DNA of 64,000 bases, taken from contig NZ_FNHV01000013.1 of NCBI RefSeq assembly GCF_900103585.1, positions 124,001-188,000 on the forward strand, written 5' to 3'. Made by a program: the position numbers and the translations under genes. Below the pieces are notes generated by a model. That model ran no database searches, was not told where the DNA came from, and worked only from the letters and a program-made list of their open reading frames with translations. This document shows positions 41,468 through 50,433 of this stretch, piece after piece. This DNA comes from Streptomyces sp. cf386 (GTDB lineage: Bacteria; Actinomycetota; Actinomycetes; Streptomycetales; Streptomycetaceae). Numbering within the stretch: the first letter of the stretch is position 1; each line of letters starts with the position of its first letter.

Positions 41468-41575
41468 ACCTGAGAGCCTGGCACCGAGAACGCCGATTTT
41501 GGCTCGGACATCTCGGCGTAGAGGGCGCTTCCGTCGCGGAAAACTCGGCGATTCCCGCTACGGGCCGCGTATTTG

Positions 41576-41581
41576 TAGTAT
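41576..41581 (+). promoter_or_regulatory. -10 box of a leaderless Lrp/AsnC gene
   Basis: TAGTAT ends 7 nt before the ATG at 41589, which places the transcription start at or next to the start codon. No Shine-Dalgarno sequence is present. CGCCGA/CTCGGCG elements recur in the 120 bp between the two divergent genes and may be regulator sites. Confidence 0.55.
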
Positions 41582-41588
41582 GGGTGCC

Positions 41589-42038
41589 ATGGACCGCATC
41601 GATCGGCAGATCCTCACGATCCTCCTCGCCGACGGCCGGGCGACCTACCAGGAGCTGGGCCGTCAGGTCCGGTTGTCGGCCAACACCGTCGCCGACCGCG
41701 TACGCAGGCTCCAGTCGTCCGGAATCGTCCGCGGCTACCGGGCGGAGCTGAACCTCGCCTCGTTCGGGCGCGGGCTGGAGCTGCTCAGCGACGTCCGCCT
41801 GCGGGAGGGCGTGGACCGCCAGGCGTTCGAGGCGCAGCTGCATGAAGTGCCGCAGGTCGTCGGCGCGATGCGACTGACCGGGGACTACGACTACCAGTTG
41901 CGCATGGCCTGCACCGACGCCCGCGAGTTCGAAACGGTCATCGACCGCCTCAAGGCCGACCACGGGGTGCGGGAACTGCGCAGTCGGCTGCTGCTGCACG
42001 AGGTTCCGCTGGGGCCGGACCGCGTCCTGGAGCGCTGA
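41589..42038 (+). CDS. Lrp/AsnC family transcriptional regulator
   Basis: A 149-residue regulator: helix-turn-helix MDRIDRQILTILLADGRATY to VADRVRRLQSSGIVRGYRAE, then a RAM effector domain (EVPQVVGAMRLTGDYDYQLR). Probably controls itself and the divergent membrane protein gene. The transcript appears leaderless. Confidence 0.92.
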   Translation: MDRIDRQILTILLADGRATYQELGRQVRLSANTVADRVRRLQSSGIVRGYRAELNLASFGRGLELLSDVRLREGVDRQAFEAQLHEVPQVVGAMRLTGDYDYQLRMACTDAREFETVIDRLKADHGVRELRSRLLLHEVPLGPDRVLER

Positions 42039-42105
42039 CAGAGCCCAGGCCCTCAGCCCCGTATCCGTACAACCTCCGCCCCGCCCGCCGGTCTGACTCA
42101 TCGGG

Positions 42106-43611
42106 GTGTTCATGGGAGCGGACCAACAGATCGCCTTCTTCCTGCGGGAGTTGAAGGTCGGCGACACCTGGCGGCGTGCGGCCGCCGCCAAGGGGCTGGG
42201 CAGGGTCGGACGGGACGAGCACGCGTGGGTGCTCGCCGGATCGGCGGATGACCCCGCGCCCGAGGTACGCGAGGCCGTGGCCGCGGGGCTCGGTCGGCTC
42301 GGGGGCACCGAGGCGGGCCGTACGGTGCTGCTCGCCCTGATGGGCGACGAGGACCCGTGGGTACGGCGCCGGGCCTCGCGAGCCGCGATCCGGCTCGGGC
42401 TCGACGGCCCACCGCTCGTGGCCGCCTTCGCCCGCCTGCTCCGGGATCCGGACCATCACCTTCGGATCAACGCCCTGGAGGGCTTGGCGGCCCTGGGCAC
42501 GCCGGGTGATGCCGCCGGACTCGTGGCGCTCCTGGGCGACCCGGAAGGCGCCGTCTGGGGACGGGCCTGGAGCCTGGCGTACCGCTTCCGGGACGACCCG
42601 GCGGTCAGCGCCGAGGTGGTCCGTACGGCCGAGCAGGGCGCGGGAGACGCTCGTGTGCGGGCTCTCGAACTGCTTCCCGGGCACTGGACCGAACGGCTTC
42701 TCGACTCCCTGCTGACAGGGCTCCGCGACGGGTCCGCCCAGGTACGGATCGCGGTGGCGGGCCGGCTGCGCGACGCGGAGGACGCGCGGACGCAGGACGC
42801 CTTGGCAGCAGCTCTGGAGGACGAACGGGACCCGAACGTCGCGGCCTCGCTGCTGCGTCGGCTGGGGCTTCGCGGCGAGGAACGCGTGACCGGGCCGGCG
42901 ATGCGCTGGCTCGGCGACGCCCTCGCGGGCCCGTCGGCCGCGTACGCGCTGGGAGCCGCGGGGACGCGGGCCGCCACCGGGGTGCTGCGTACGGCGGTGA
43001 CCGACTCCGCGTTGCCCGGCCGTACGCGTGCCGCCGCCGCGAAGGCCATCGGACAGGCAGGGCGATGGGACGCCGTCTGGCTGCTGCTCCCGCTCCTGGA
43101 CGACCCCGACGGCGACGTGCGCGCGGGCGCGGTGGACGGCCTGGACACGCTGGTGGACGAGGGGCTGCGCCTCTGGGAACGCCGTCCTGTGGCCCGGGCG
43201 TTGGTGGCCCACCTCGCCGCCGACCCGAACACCGTCTGGCAGACGCACAACGCGCTCATCGGCCTGGCGGAGGCACTGCCCGACCTACGGCGGACAGCGG
43301 ACCGGACACCTTCGCCCGAAGTGCGGGCCGCCGCGCTCTCCCTCCTCGACACGGACAACGCCACCGACGAGAACACCGCCCAGGACCTGCCCCGCTTCGT
43401 CCGCGCCCTCGACGACCCGGACGAGACGGTCCGCCACCACGCCACGGAGGGCCTCGCCCACTGGCTGGCCACCACCGGGAGGCGACCGCGGGACGAGGAG
43501 CGACTGCGTGCCCGGCTCACCGTCATCGCCTCGGATGTCGTGGACGTCTCGGGGGAGAGAACTCGCGCGGCGGCCGAGGAGGCGCTTCGCGCGTTGGACG
43601 GGTTGGCATAG
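42106..43611 (+). CDS. HEAT-repeat (PBS lyase-type) protein
   Basis: A 501-residue, nearly all-helical protein built of about 14 HEAT-like repeats with the DPxxxVRxxAxxxLGxLG pattern (DDPAPEVREAVAAGLGRLGG, DEDPWVRRRASRAAIRLGL, DDPDGDVRAGAVDGLDTLVD, DDPDETVRHHATEGLAHWLA). No catalytic domain, signal peptide or membrane segment. Such proteins are scaffolds; the partner is unknown. It starts at GTG 42106 or ATG 42112. Its stop lies in a hexanucleotide repeat. Confidence 0.85.
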   Translation: MFMGADQQIAFFLRELKVGDTWRRAAAAKGLGRVGRDEHAWVLAGSADDPAPEVREAVAAGLGRLGGTEAGRTVLLALMGDEDPWVRRRASRAAIRLGLDGPPLVAAFARLLRDPDHHLRINALEGLAALGTPGDAAGLVALLGDPEGAVWGRAWSLAYRFRDDPAVSAEVVRTAEQGAGDARVRALELLPGHWTERLLDSLLTGLRDGSAQVRIAVAGRLRDAEDARTQDALAAALEDERDPNVAASLLRRLGLRGEERVTGPAMRWLGDALAGPSAAYALGAAGTRAATGVLRTAVTDSALPGRTRAAAAKAIGQAGRWDAVWLLLPLLDDPDGDVRAGAVDGLDTLVDEGLRLWERRPVARALVAHLAADPNTVWQTHNALIGLAEALPDLRRTADRTPSPEVRAAALSLLDTDNATDENTAQDLPRFVRALDDPDETVRHHATEGLAHWLATTGRRPRDEERLRARLTVIASDVVDVSGERTRAAAEEALRALDGLA

Positions 43612-43646
43612 GCATAGGCATAGGCATCGGTACCGGTATCGGTTCG
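43605..43646 (+). repeat. hexanucleotide tandem repeat over the HEAT gene stop codon
   Basis: Three perfect GGCATA units followed by diverged units GGCATC, GGTACC, GGTATC and GGTTCG. In the HEAT gene frame the units read Ala-stop three times in succession. Confidence 0.8.
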
Positions 43647-43804
43647 CTACACCGTCTGACGTGATTCAGGCGGAGTCGTCGGCGCGGGCTCCCATTCGGC
43701 CGCGGATGGCTCGCGCGTTTGGCCGGACCGCGGTGTTGTTGACACGGATGCGTGCCGACGTCCGGCGCATGGGCGCGTTGCGCGCAGTCGTGGAAGGACA
43801 GGAC

Positions 43805-45439
43805 ATGCACATATCCGGACCGATAGCAGGCCGTCGGAGTTGCGCCGCGGTCGTTGCCGCGGTGGTGGCCTGCTCGACGGTGTCCGTCGGACCGAACCCC
43901 GCCGTCGCCGACGGTACTCCGACACCTTCGGTGCCCGCCCCGAAGCTGGACTGGAGACCCTGCGTCCAGGGCAGCCCGTTCGACTGCGCGACCGCGAAGG
44001 TGCCGCTGGACTACCGCACCCCCCGCGGCCGCACCATCGAACTGGCAGTCGTCAAGCGGAAGGCAACCGGTCCCGGACGGCGCATGGGCACCCTGTTCTT
44101 CAACCCCGGCGGCCCCGGCGGGCCCGGAACAGTGCAGATGCCGCAGAACTACGAGTCCTTCCCGCGGGAGGTACGGGAGCGGTTCGACATCGTCAGCTGG
44201 GACCCCCGCGGGATCGGCAACAGCACCGCGGTGAACTGCTTCGCGAGTGCCGAGGAAGCCGCCGCCTGGAATGCGAGCAAACCGGCAGGCTTCCCGGTGG
44301 GCGAACAGGAGCGGACGGCCTACGCCGCTGCGTACAAGGATCTGGGCCGGCGCTGTCAGCAGCGTGACCCCGAGCTCCTGCGCTATGTGTCGACCGCCGA
44401 CAACGCTCGCGACCTCGACCAGCTCCGGCATGCGGTGGGTGACCCACAGCTCACCTACTACGGGATCTCCTACGGCACGTTCCTGGGCGCCACCTACGCC
44501 AACCTCTTCCCCGGCAACGTCCGCGCCATGGTCCTCGACAGCGACTGGGATCCGCAGGCCTGGACGAACCATGGGTCCAACGAGGCCCCCCGGTCCACGG
44601 CAATGCTGCGCCTGGGTTCGGACCGCGCCGCGGCAGAAACCCTGGACCAGTTCCTCACCCTGTGCGGGTCCACTACCGCCGACCGCTGCGCCTTCTCCGC
44701 CGGCAGCCCGAAAGCGACCCGGGACAAGTACCACCAGCTGATGAAGCGCCTCCGGGAGCATCCCGTGGGCGAGTGGACCTATGCCCGTACGGTCAGTGAC
44801 CTGGTGAGCGGCTTCTACATCGTCCACCCCGGATGGACGGACCGCGCCGGCGGACTGCAGAGCCTGTGGCAGGGCCGCGCCCCGGAGCCGTCCCCGCTCC
44901 CACCCGCCCCAGCGGTCCCGGATCCGAGTCCGTACCTGGGCGAAGAGCAGGCCAGTGCGGTGTTCTGCGGCGACAGCCCCAACCCGCGTGACCCCGCCGC
45001 CTACCACGCCCTGGAGGAGGCCAGCGCCGCCCGTGCGGGCGACACCGGACGCCACTGGACCTGGGCCGCCGTGGTGTGCGCCGACTGGCCGGGAGTCGCC
45101 GCCAACCCCTATCGCGGACCGTGGAACAAGCCGACAGCGCATCCCATCCTGGTGGTCGGCACCACCTACGACCCCTCCACTCCCTACTCGGGCGCGAAGG
45201 CCATGACCCGAGAACTGGCCGACGCCCGCCTGCTCACCAACAGCGGGCACGGGCACACGGCACTGCTCAACCCCAGCAGGTGCATCAAAGCGCACGAGAG
45301 CCGCTACCTCATCGACGGCACCCTCCCGCCGGCCGGAACAACGTGCCGACAGGACATGCCCCCCTTCACCGCACCCAAGCCGCGCGGCGGCGTCACCACA
45401 GGCGGGGGCGGGATGGCCGACATCATCCAGGGCCGATAA
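43805..45439 (+). CDS. secreted alpha/beta hydrolase, tripeptidyl aminopeptidase (TAP/SlpD-like) family
   Basis: A 544-residue exported hydrolase. Signal peptide RRSCAAVVAAVVACSTVSVG to AVADG. Oxyanion region FFNPGGPGGPG, then FDIVSWDPRGIGNS, nucleophile Ser222 (YYGISYGTFLG), Asp456 (GTTYDPSTPY) and His482 or His484 (SGHGHTALL) complete the triad; the C-terminal TAP-like domain and paired cysteines fit Streptomyces mycelial aminopeptidases such as SlpD/SlpE. It probably removes N-terminal peptides outside the cell. The ATG at 43805 follows GGAAGGA. Confidence 0.9.
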   Translation: MHISGPIAGRRSCAAVVAAVVACSTVSVGPNPAVADGTPTPSVPAPKLDWRPCVQGSPFDCATAKVPLDYRTPRGRTIELAVVKRKATGPGRRMGTLFFNPGGPGGPGTVQMPQNYESFPREVRERFDIVSWDPRGIGNSTAVNCFASAEEAAAWNASKPAGFPVGEQERTAYAAAYKDLGRRCQQRDPELLRYVSTADNARDLDQLRHAVGDPQLTYYGISYGTFLGATYANLFPGNVRAMVLDSDWDPQAWTNHGSNEAPRSTAMLRLGSDRAAAETLDQFLTLCGSTTADRCAFSAGSPKATRDKYHQLMKRLREHPVGEWTYARTVSDLVSGFYIVHPGWTDRAGGLQSLWQGRAPEPSPLPPAPAVPDPSPYLGEEQASAVFCGDSPNPRDPAAYHALEEASAARAGDTGRHWTWAAVVCADWPGVAANPYRGPWNKPTAHPILVVGTTYDPSTPYSGAKAMTRELADARLLTNSGHGHTALLNPSRCIKAHESRYLIDGTLPPAGTTCRQDMPPFTAPKPRGGVTTGGGGMADIIQGR

Positions 45440-45681
45440 CTTGCAGCCTCGGGCGGCTTCGTGTGCATGGGCGGCCAGCCGGCCCGTGCCGGGCAGATGC
45501 CGGTGCATCAGGAGTCAGCACCGTCGCTGCGGCGATATTTGGTTAGGGTGGCTGATGGCTCATGGCTGCCCATCGGTCGGATGAAGGGCCGCACCCTCAC
45601 CCTGCCTCAAGGAGTCAAGATCCGGAACACCATCCACCGATCACGGCAGAGCACCACAGGTCGACCGGACGCGGTGGGCGT
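45440..45681 (+). other. intergenic stretch, no convincing feature
   Basis: 242 bp between the aminopeptidase-like gene and the PAP2 gene. Open frames here (for example a 74-codon frame from 45461) lack a ribosome-binding site and recognisable content. I see no promoter consensus, tRNA or clear hairpin. Confidence 0.4.
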
Positions 45682-46365
45682 GTGACCGGACGGTCGGCGC
45701 CCGCGGTGCTGCCCCCATCGCTGCGCGCGCGGCTCGGGGCGATTGCGGCCCTCGCCGCGCTGGTGGTCTTCGTGCTCGGAGTCCTGTATGCCGACGACAG
45801 TCGGGCCGGCATGGTGGACGCGCGGATCTGGGCGGCGGTGGACGGTGCGGGGTCGTCGTGGCGGCAAGTCGCTCTGGCCACGGACTTCTTGGGGGAGCCC
45901 GTGGGAGCGGCGACACTGGTCGTGGCCACCGTCATGGGCTGCCTGCTGCTGCGGCGTCCTCGTGCAGCGGTGCTCATCGTTGCCGGCGCCGGCCTGACAG
46001 TGGGGACGACGACGCTGCTCAAGTCCCTGGTGGGACGCACCATCCACGGCGCCGACAACCTGTCGTACCCGAGCGGGCACACCGCCTTCCTCACCGCGCT
46101 CGCCCTCGTGGTGGCGCTGCTCGCGAGCGACCGGCTCGGCCTCGGCAGGACGCCCGGCATGTCACTCGTGCTCGCCGCGGCGCTGCTTGCCGGCGCCGCC
46201 ATGGGCTGGGCGCAGGTCGCCCTGGGCGCGCACTACCCGACCGACGTCCTCGGCGGCTGGTGCACCGCGCTGGCGGTGGTACCGGCGACCGCGTGGCTGG
46301 TCGACCGGACGGCCGACCGGATCGTCGATCGGACGGCCGACGCCGGTCGGCGGGAGCTTCGCTGA
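45682..46365 (+). CDS. PAP2 superfamily membrane phosphatase
   Basis: A 227-residue protein with about five or six membrane helices. PAP2 phosphatase motifs: KSLVGRTIHG (motif 1, with Thr in place of the usual Pro), YPSGHTAF (motif 2) and AQVALGAHYPTDVLGGW (motif 3 with catalytic His and Asp). It likely dephosphorylates a lipid phosphate such as undecaprenyl or phosphatidate. The tail contains a small VDRTADRIVDRTAD repeat. The GTG at 45682 starts the membrane protein; a longer frame from 45562 has no hydrophobic or conserved content. Confidence 0.85.
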   Translation: MTGRSAPAVLPPSLRARLGAIAALAALVVFVLGVLYADDSRAGMVDARIWAAVDGAGSSWRQVALATDFLGEPVGAATLVVATVMGCLLLRRPRAAVLIVAGAGLTVGTTTLLKSLVGRTIHGADNLSYPSGHTAFLTALALVVALLASDRLGLGRTPGMSLVLAAALLAGAAMGWAQVALGAHYPTDVLGGWCTALAVVPATAWLVDRTADRIVDRTADAGRRELR

Positions 46366-46381
46366 CGTCACGCACGCCACG

Positions 46382-47707
46382 TCATGCAAAGCGGCGGAAT
46401 ACCGGTTTCACCGGTCGCCCGCCCAGCCATGGGGTGGGGTCTGCGGCGTCAAGTGCCTTGCGGTACACCGCACATGCCTGGGCCACCACTTCGACGGTGT
46501 GATCGATGTCGGCGTCGTCGAGCGCGCTGCTCACCACGAACGACGGGGCCAGCACCCCGCCCGCGAGGAGTTGGCGAAGGAACAGCGTGCGGTACGGCTG
46601 CGACGGCTGCCGGTTCTCGTCGAGGGTGGCGAAGACCAGGTTGCTGGCCCGCCCCCGGACGACGACGTGGTCGCCGACGCCCATGGCGGCCGCGGCGTCG
46701 CGGACACCGGCGGCCAACCGCGTGCCGAGGGCGTGCAGTTGCGCGGTGACGCCCTCCTCGACGTACGTGCTCTGCACGGCCATCGCGGCTGCCAGTGAGT
46801 GCGTCTCCGCACCGTGAGTGGTGGACAGCAGGAACACCCGGTCGCCGGAGTGCCGCAGCCCGCCCCGCTCCATCAGTTCGCGGCGCCCGGCCAGCGCGGA
46901 GACGGCGAACCCGTTGCCCAGCGCCTTCCCGAACGTGGAGAGGTCGGGGACGACGCCGTACAGGCCCTGGGCGCCCGCCTCGGACCAGCGGAAGCCGGTG
47001 ATCATCTCGTCGAAGACCAGTACGCAGCCGTGCCGGTCGGCCAGTTCGCGCAGTCCTGCGAGGTAGCCGGGCGGCGGCTCGGTGTGGCCGGCGGGTTCGA
47101 GGATCAGGCAGGCGATCTCGTCCTGGTACCGGGTGAGCAGTTCCTCGGTGGCGGCCAGGTCCCCGTACGGGAACGCCACGGTGAGCTCGGTGGTCGCCTC
47201 CGGGATGCCGGCGGACATCGGTGTGGTGCCGATGAACCAGTCGTCGACGGAGAAGAACGGATGGTCGCCGCAGATCGCCACCCGTGGGCGGCCGGTCACG
47301 GCGCGGGCGAGGCGGACCGCCGCGGTGGTGGCGTCGGAGCCGTTCTTCGCGAACTTCACCATCTCGGCGGTCGGCACCGTGGCCAGGAAGAGTTCCGCGG
47401 CCTCGACCTCCACGATGGACGGCCGGACGAAGTTGCTGCCGCGGTCGATCTCCCGGCGTACCGCCTCATTCACACGCGGGTGGGCGTGGCCGAGGCTGAC
47501 CGAGCGCAGGCCGGAGCCGTACTCGATGTACCGGTTGCCGTCGACGTCCCACACGTGGGCGCCGAGGCCGTGGCTGATGACCGGGGCCAGGTTCTCGGGG
47601 TACTGGTCGTCGCCCTTGGCGTAGGTGTGCGCACCCCCGGGGATCATGGTGTGCAGCCGCTCGTTCGCCGCCCGCGACCGGGGCAGGAAGAACTCCTCAG
47701 TGTCCAC
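46382..47707 (-). CDS. PLP-dependent aminotransferase/aminomutase (GSA-AM-like, class III)
   Basis: A 441-residue fold-type I enzyme of the class III group, resembling glutamate-1-semialdehyde aminomutase: GAHTYAKGDDQYPENLAPVI, FAKNGSDATTAAVRLAR, VFDEMITGFRW and the PLP lysine Lys261 in STFGKALGNG. In this setting it is more likely a sugar or small-molecule aminotransferase of glycan assembly than a heme enzyme. Last gene of the minus-strand operon, 7 nt after RmlC. The Lys rules out ColD-type deoxygenation, where Lys is replaced by His. Confidence 0.85.
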   Translation of the reverse strand: MDTEEFFLPRSRAANERLHTMIPGGAHTYAKGDDQYPENLAPVISHGLGAHVWDVDGNRYIEYGSGLRSVSLGHAHPRVNEAVRREIDRGSNFVRPSIVEVEAAELFLATVPTAEMVKFAKNGSDATTAAVRLARAVTGRPRVAICGDHPFFSVDDWFIGTTPMSAGIPEATTELTVAFPYGDLAATEELLTRYQDEIACLILEPAGHTEPPPGYLAGLRELADRHGCVLVFDEMITGFRWSEAGAQGLYGVVPDLSTFGKALGNGFAVSALAGRRELMERGGLRHSGDRVFLLSTTHGAETHSLAAAMAVQSTYVEEGVTAQLHALGTRLAAGVRDAAAAMGVGDHVVVRGRASNLVFATLDENRQPSQPYRTLFLRQLLAGGVLAPSFVVSSALDDADIDHTVEVVAQACAVYRKALDAADPTPWLGGRPVKPVFRRFA

Positions 47708-47714
47708 GCTGACT

Positions 47715-48266
47715 TCAGCTCTCTCTCTGCTTCAGGACCTCGGCGAGGCTCGGCGCCTCCCGGTCCCGCTGGGACATCGATGTGGCCGGCAGCGGCCAGC
47801 GGATCGCGAGTTCCGGGTCGTCGAAGGCGATCGTCACGTCCTCGGCCGGATCGTGCGGGCGGTCGATCCGGTACGAGGTGTCGGCGGTCCCGGTCAGCGC
47901 CTGGAAGCCGTGCGCGCATCCCGCCGGGATGTACAGGGTCGTCTGCGTCTCGCCGGACAGCTCGAAGGAGGCCACGTTGCGGTAGGTCGGTGAGTCGGGC
48001 CGCAGGTCCACGACGACGTCGAAGATCTGCCCGTACGAGCACCGCACCAGCTTGGCCTCGCCGGCGCCGGAGCGCAGGTGCAGGCCGCGCAGCACGCCCC
48101 GGACCGAGCGGGACACGCTGTCCTGGACGAAGGCGTCGGGGTCGATGCCCACCGAGCGGACCACGTCGGCGTCGAAGGTGCGGCAGAAGAAGCCGCGTTC
48201 GTCGGCGTACGGAGTCGGCTCGAAGAGGTACGCGCCGGCGATCGCCGGGACTTCGATGGCCTTCAT
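47715..48266 (-). CDS. dTDP-4-dehydrorhamnose 3,5-epimerase-like (RmlC family)
   Basis: A 183-residue cupin of the RmlC family: FEPTPYADERGFF, catalytic His63 in VLRGLHLR, KLVRCSYGQIFDVVVDLR and YIPAGCAHGFQAL. It should epimerise an NDP-4-keto-6-deoxyhexose at C3 and/or C5. The other Rml genes are absent from the visible operon. The start overlaps the preceding stop by four bases. Confidence 0.9.
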   Translation of the reverse strand: MKAIEVPAIAGAYLFEPTPYADERGFFCRTFDADVVRSVGIDPDAFVQDSVSRSVRGVLRGLHLRSGAGEAKLVRCSYGQIFDVVVDLRPDSPTYRNVASFELSGETQTTLYIPAGCAHGFQALTGTADTSYRIDRPHDPAEDVTIAFDDPELAIRWPLPATSMSQRDREAPSLAEVLKQRES

Positions 48267-49489
48267 GGAGTCTCCTGCCGGGTGCGGGCCTGCGCGTGGT
48301 CGGTTGTCGGGAACAGGGCGGCGGTCAGGGCGGTGAACTGGTCCTGGAGCTGCCGGGCGGCGACCAGGTTCCGCTCGGCGAGAGTCCGCCGCAGCTGCGC
48401 CGATCGCTTCTCCAGCGCCCGGAACTGCTCCAGCAGCCGGTCGGCGTCCACCTCGCGAGCCGGATGGCAGTACGCGGCAAGGCCCATCCGGTCCATGAGC
48501 GCGTCGCTCTTCGCCGCGTAGCTCAGTGCGAGCGTCGGGGTGCCGGCCTTCAGCGCGCAGATCAGGTTGTGGTACCGGGTCGCCACCACGGTGTCGGCAG
48601 CCGCGGTCTCCTTCATCAGGTCGGCCAGCGAGTTCGCTTCGGCGGCGGTGACCAGCGGCGAGCCCACCGCGTCGAGGATCGCGGCGACCACGGACCGGTC
48701 GCACTCGTCGCCGGTGAGCAGCCGGACGGGCCTGCCGTCCTCGACCAGCGCGCGGACGAACCGGGTCGTCCCGTCGAGGTAGCGCCGGTGGATCTCCTCC
48801 GCCCGGGCGCGGTCGTCGTCGCCGCCGTGGAAGTCCATGACGCCGACGCAGACCGGGCCCGGCGGGCCCGAGGGTGCGCCGGCCCGTGGTGTCGGCAGGG
48901 CGAACGCGAGGTCCGGGTAGACCTCGTCGCGCGCGGTGTCCACGCCCATCTCCCGTAGCGCGTCGCGGGATTGGGCGTCCCGGTACGACCGGTAGGCGGC
49001 CAGCCGCGCCGACCGGCGCACCAGGGTTCGGGTCAGCCGGTTGCCGATGGGGGCGGCGCCGACGCCGACCAGCGCGACCCTGGTGCCGAACAGCCGGCCG
49101 GACGCGCAGAGCAGGAACAGCGCGTACGGGAAGCCCCACGGCCGCAGCGGCAGCGTGGCCTCCAGGACGCCCATGCCCGGCACGATCACCACGTCGTGCC
49201 GGCGCACCCAGGCGGCGGTGCGGACGACGTCGACGAGTTTGCCCAGCCCCTTGCCCACGATCGCGCCCGCACGTGACGCGGTCCGGTACTCCCCGCGGTA
49301 CCAGTGCAGCCGCGTCGCGGGGATCCCGTACCGGGCCGTGACGACCTCGGGTCCGCCGCACCGCGCGTCCACCGACGCTTCCGGGTGCTCGGCGCGGAGG
49401 TACCCGAGCACGGCCTCCAGCGATCCGTCGTTGCCGAGGTTGCCGGAGCCGAGCAGGCCGAACACCCCGACGCGTACGGGGGGTCTCAT
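48263..49489 (-). CDS. polysaccharide pyruvyltransferase family protein
   Basis: A 408-residue protein of the CsaB/WcaK-like family: VGVFGLLGSGNLGNDGSLEA at the start, WVRRHDVVIVPGMGVLE, and in the C-terminal half VTAAEANSLADLM and TVVATRYHNLICALKAGTPT. This family adds ketal pyruvate to glycans or acts as related transferase. The longer frame upstream of 49489 is out of context; the ATG at 49489 overlaps the GT2 stop (ATGA). Confidence 0.85.
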   Translation of the reverse strand: MRPPVRVGVFGLLGSGNLGNDGSLEAVLGYLRAEHPEASVDARCGGPEVVTARYGIPATRLHWYRGEYRTASRAGAIVGKGLGKLVDVVRTAAWVRRHDVVIVPGMGVLEATLPLRPWGFPYALFLLCASGRLFGTRVALVGVGAAPIGNRLTRTLVRRSARLAAYRSYRDAQSRDALREMGVDTARDEVYPDLAFALPTPRAGAPSGPPGPVCVGVMDFHGGDDDRARAEEIHRRYLDGTTRFVRALVEDGRPVRLLTGDECDRSVVAAILDAVGSPLVTAAEANSLADLMKETAAADTVVATRYHNLICALKAGTPTLALSYAAKSDALMDRMGLAAYCHPAREVDADRLLEQFRALEKRSAQLRRTLAERNLVAARQLQDQFTALTAALFPTTDHAQARTRQETP

Positions 49490-50433
49490 GTCTGCCGTCC
49501 CTCGCGTCCTGCGACGACGTCGTCGACGGAGACGGTGAGCCGGGCCGGGTCGACCGGGGCGCGGTCCTCGACCCGCTCGCCGGCACCCGGCCGGACCCGG
49601 CTCGTCATCCACTCGCCCAGGTGGCGGTAGCACGCGCGCCGGTCGGCCGCGGTCAACGGCGCCCGCCGGATCGCCGAGACGAAGCCCAGGACGTACTCGG
49701 CGAGCAGCCGGGGCGTCGGGTGCAGAGGGCCCGCCCGGCGCGGGTCCAGATTGACGCACCGGGAACGCTTGCTCGGGTTCGCCCGCTCGGCGCGGGTGGG
49801 GTGGTCACGGCGGAAGTAGAGCAGCTCCGGCACCTGATGGAAGGGCCCCTGGAGGACGATCTGGGCGACGAACGTGCGGTCCGCGTGGTGGTAGCTGTCG
49901 TGCGGCCGTACCCGGCGCAGCATGTCGGCGCGCATCACCCCGTAGAAGTCGTCGCCACCGGGCTCGAACAGGAAACTGCGGAAGCGCTCCGGCGCGTGCG
50001 GTGAGGCGGTGGCGAGCCCGTAATCGTAGGGGACCTTCACCTGTCCGTCGCCGTCGATGACCGCCTGGTCGGAGTGCGCGAGGACGACGTCCGGACGCTC
50101 GTCCAGCGCCTCCACACAGCGGCGCAGCAGGTCCCGGGCGTAGAGGTCGTCGTGCGAGGCCCACTTGAACAACTCGCCGCGGCACTGGGTGAACACGTAG
50201 TTGTGGTTCGGCGCGGCGCCGACGTTCCGGGGCAGCCGCAGGTAGCGGATGCGCGAGTCCTGCGCGACGTACTTGCGGCAGATCTCCTCGGTCCCGTCGG
50301 TCGAGGCATTGTCGGAGATGACCAGCTCGAAGTCCTCGTAGGTCTGGCCGAGGAGGGCGTCGAGCGACTCGGCGAGGTACTCCTCGCCGTTGTACACGGG
50401 CAGGCCGATGCTCAGCCTGGGTCGGGCGGTCAT
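49486..50433 (-). CDS. family 2 glycosyltransferase
   Basis: A 315-residue GT-A enzyme: LSIGLPVYNGEEYLAESLDA, LVISDNASTDGTEEIC and the DxD-like metal site KWASHDDLY. Cytoplasmic; it adds a sugar to the lipid-linked glycan. Acceptor and donor not determined. Four-base overlaps on both sides. Confidence 0.92.
   Translation of the reverse strand: MTARPRLSIGLPVYNGEEYLAESLDALLGQTYEDFELVISDNASTDGTEEICRKYVAQDSRIRYLRLPRNVGAAPNHNYVFTQCRGELFKWASHDDLYARDLLRRCVEALDERPDVVLAHSDQAVIDGDGQVKVPYDYGLATASPHAPERFRSFLFEPGGDDFYGVMRADMLRRVRPHDSYHHADRTFVAQIVLQGPFHQVPELLYFRRDHPTRAERANPSKRSRCVNLDPRRAGPLHPTPRLLAEYVLGFVSAIRRAPLTAADRRACYRHLGEWMTSRVRPGAGERVEDRAPVDPARLTVSVDDVVAGREGRQT

Noticed and set aside
39921..42308. 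795-codon minus-strand frame
   Set aside because: Spans four recognised genes on both strands and has no coherent domain.
45461..45685. 74-codon frame before PAP2
   Set aside because: No ribosome-binding site, no recognised content, overlaps the PAP2 start.
46382..47707. Heme-pathway glutamate-1-semialdehyde aminomutase (hemL)
   Set aside because: Sequence is only of the same class; its place at the end of a glycan operon, away from other hem genes, favours a sugar-related aminotransferase.
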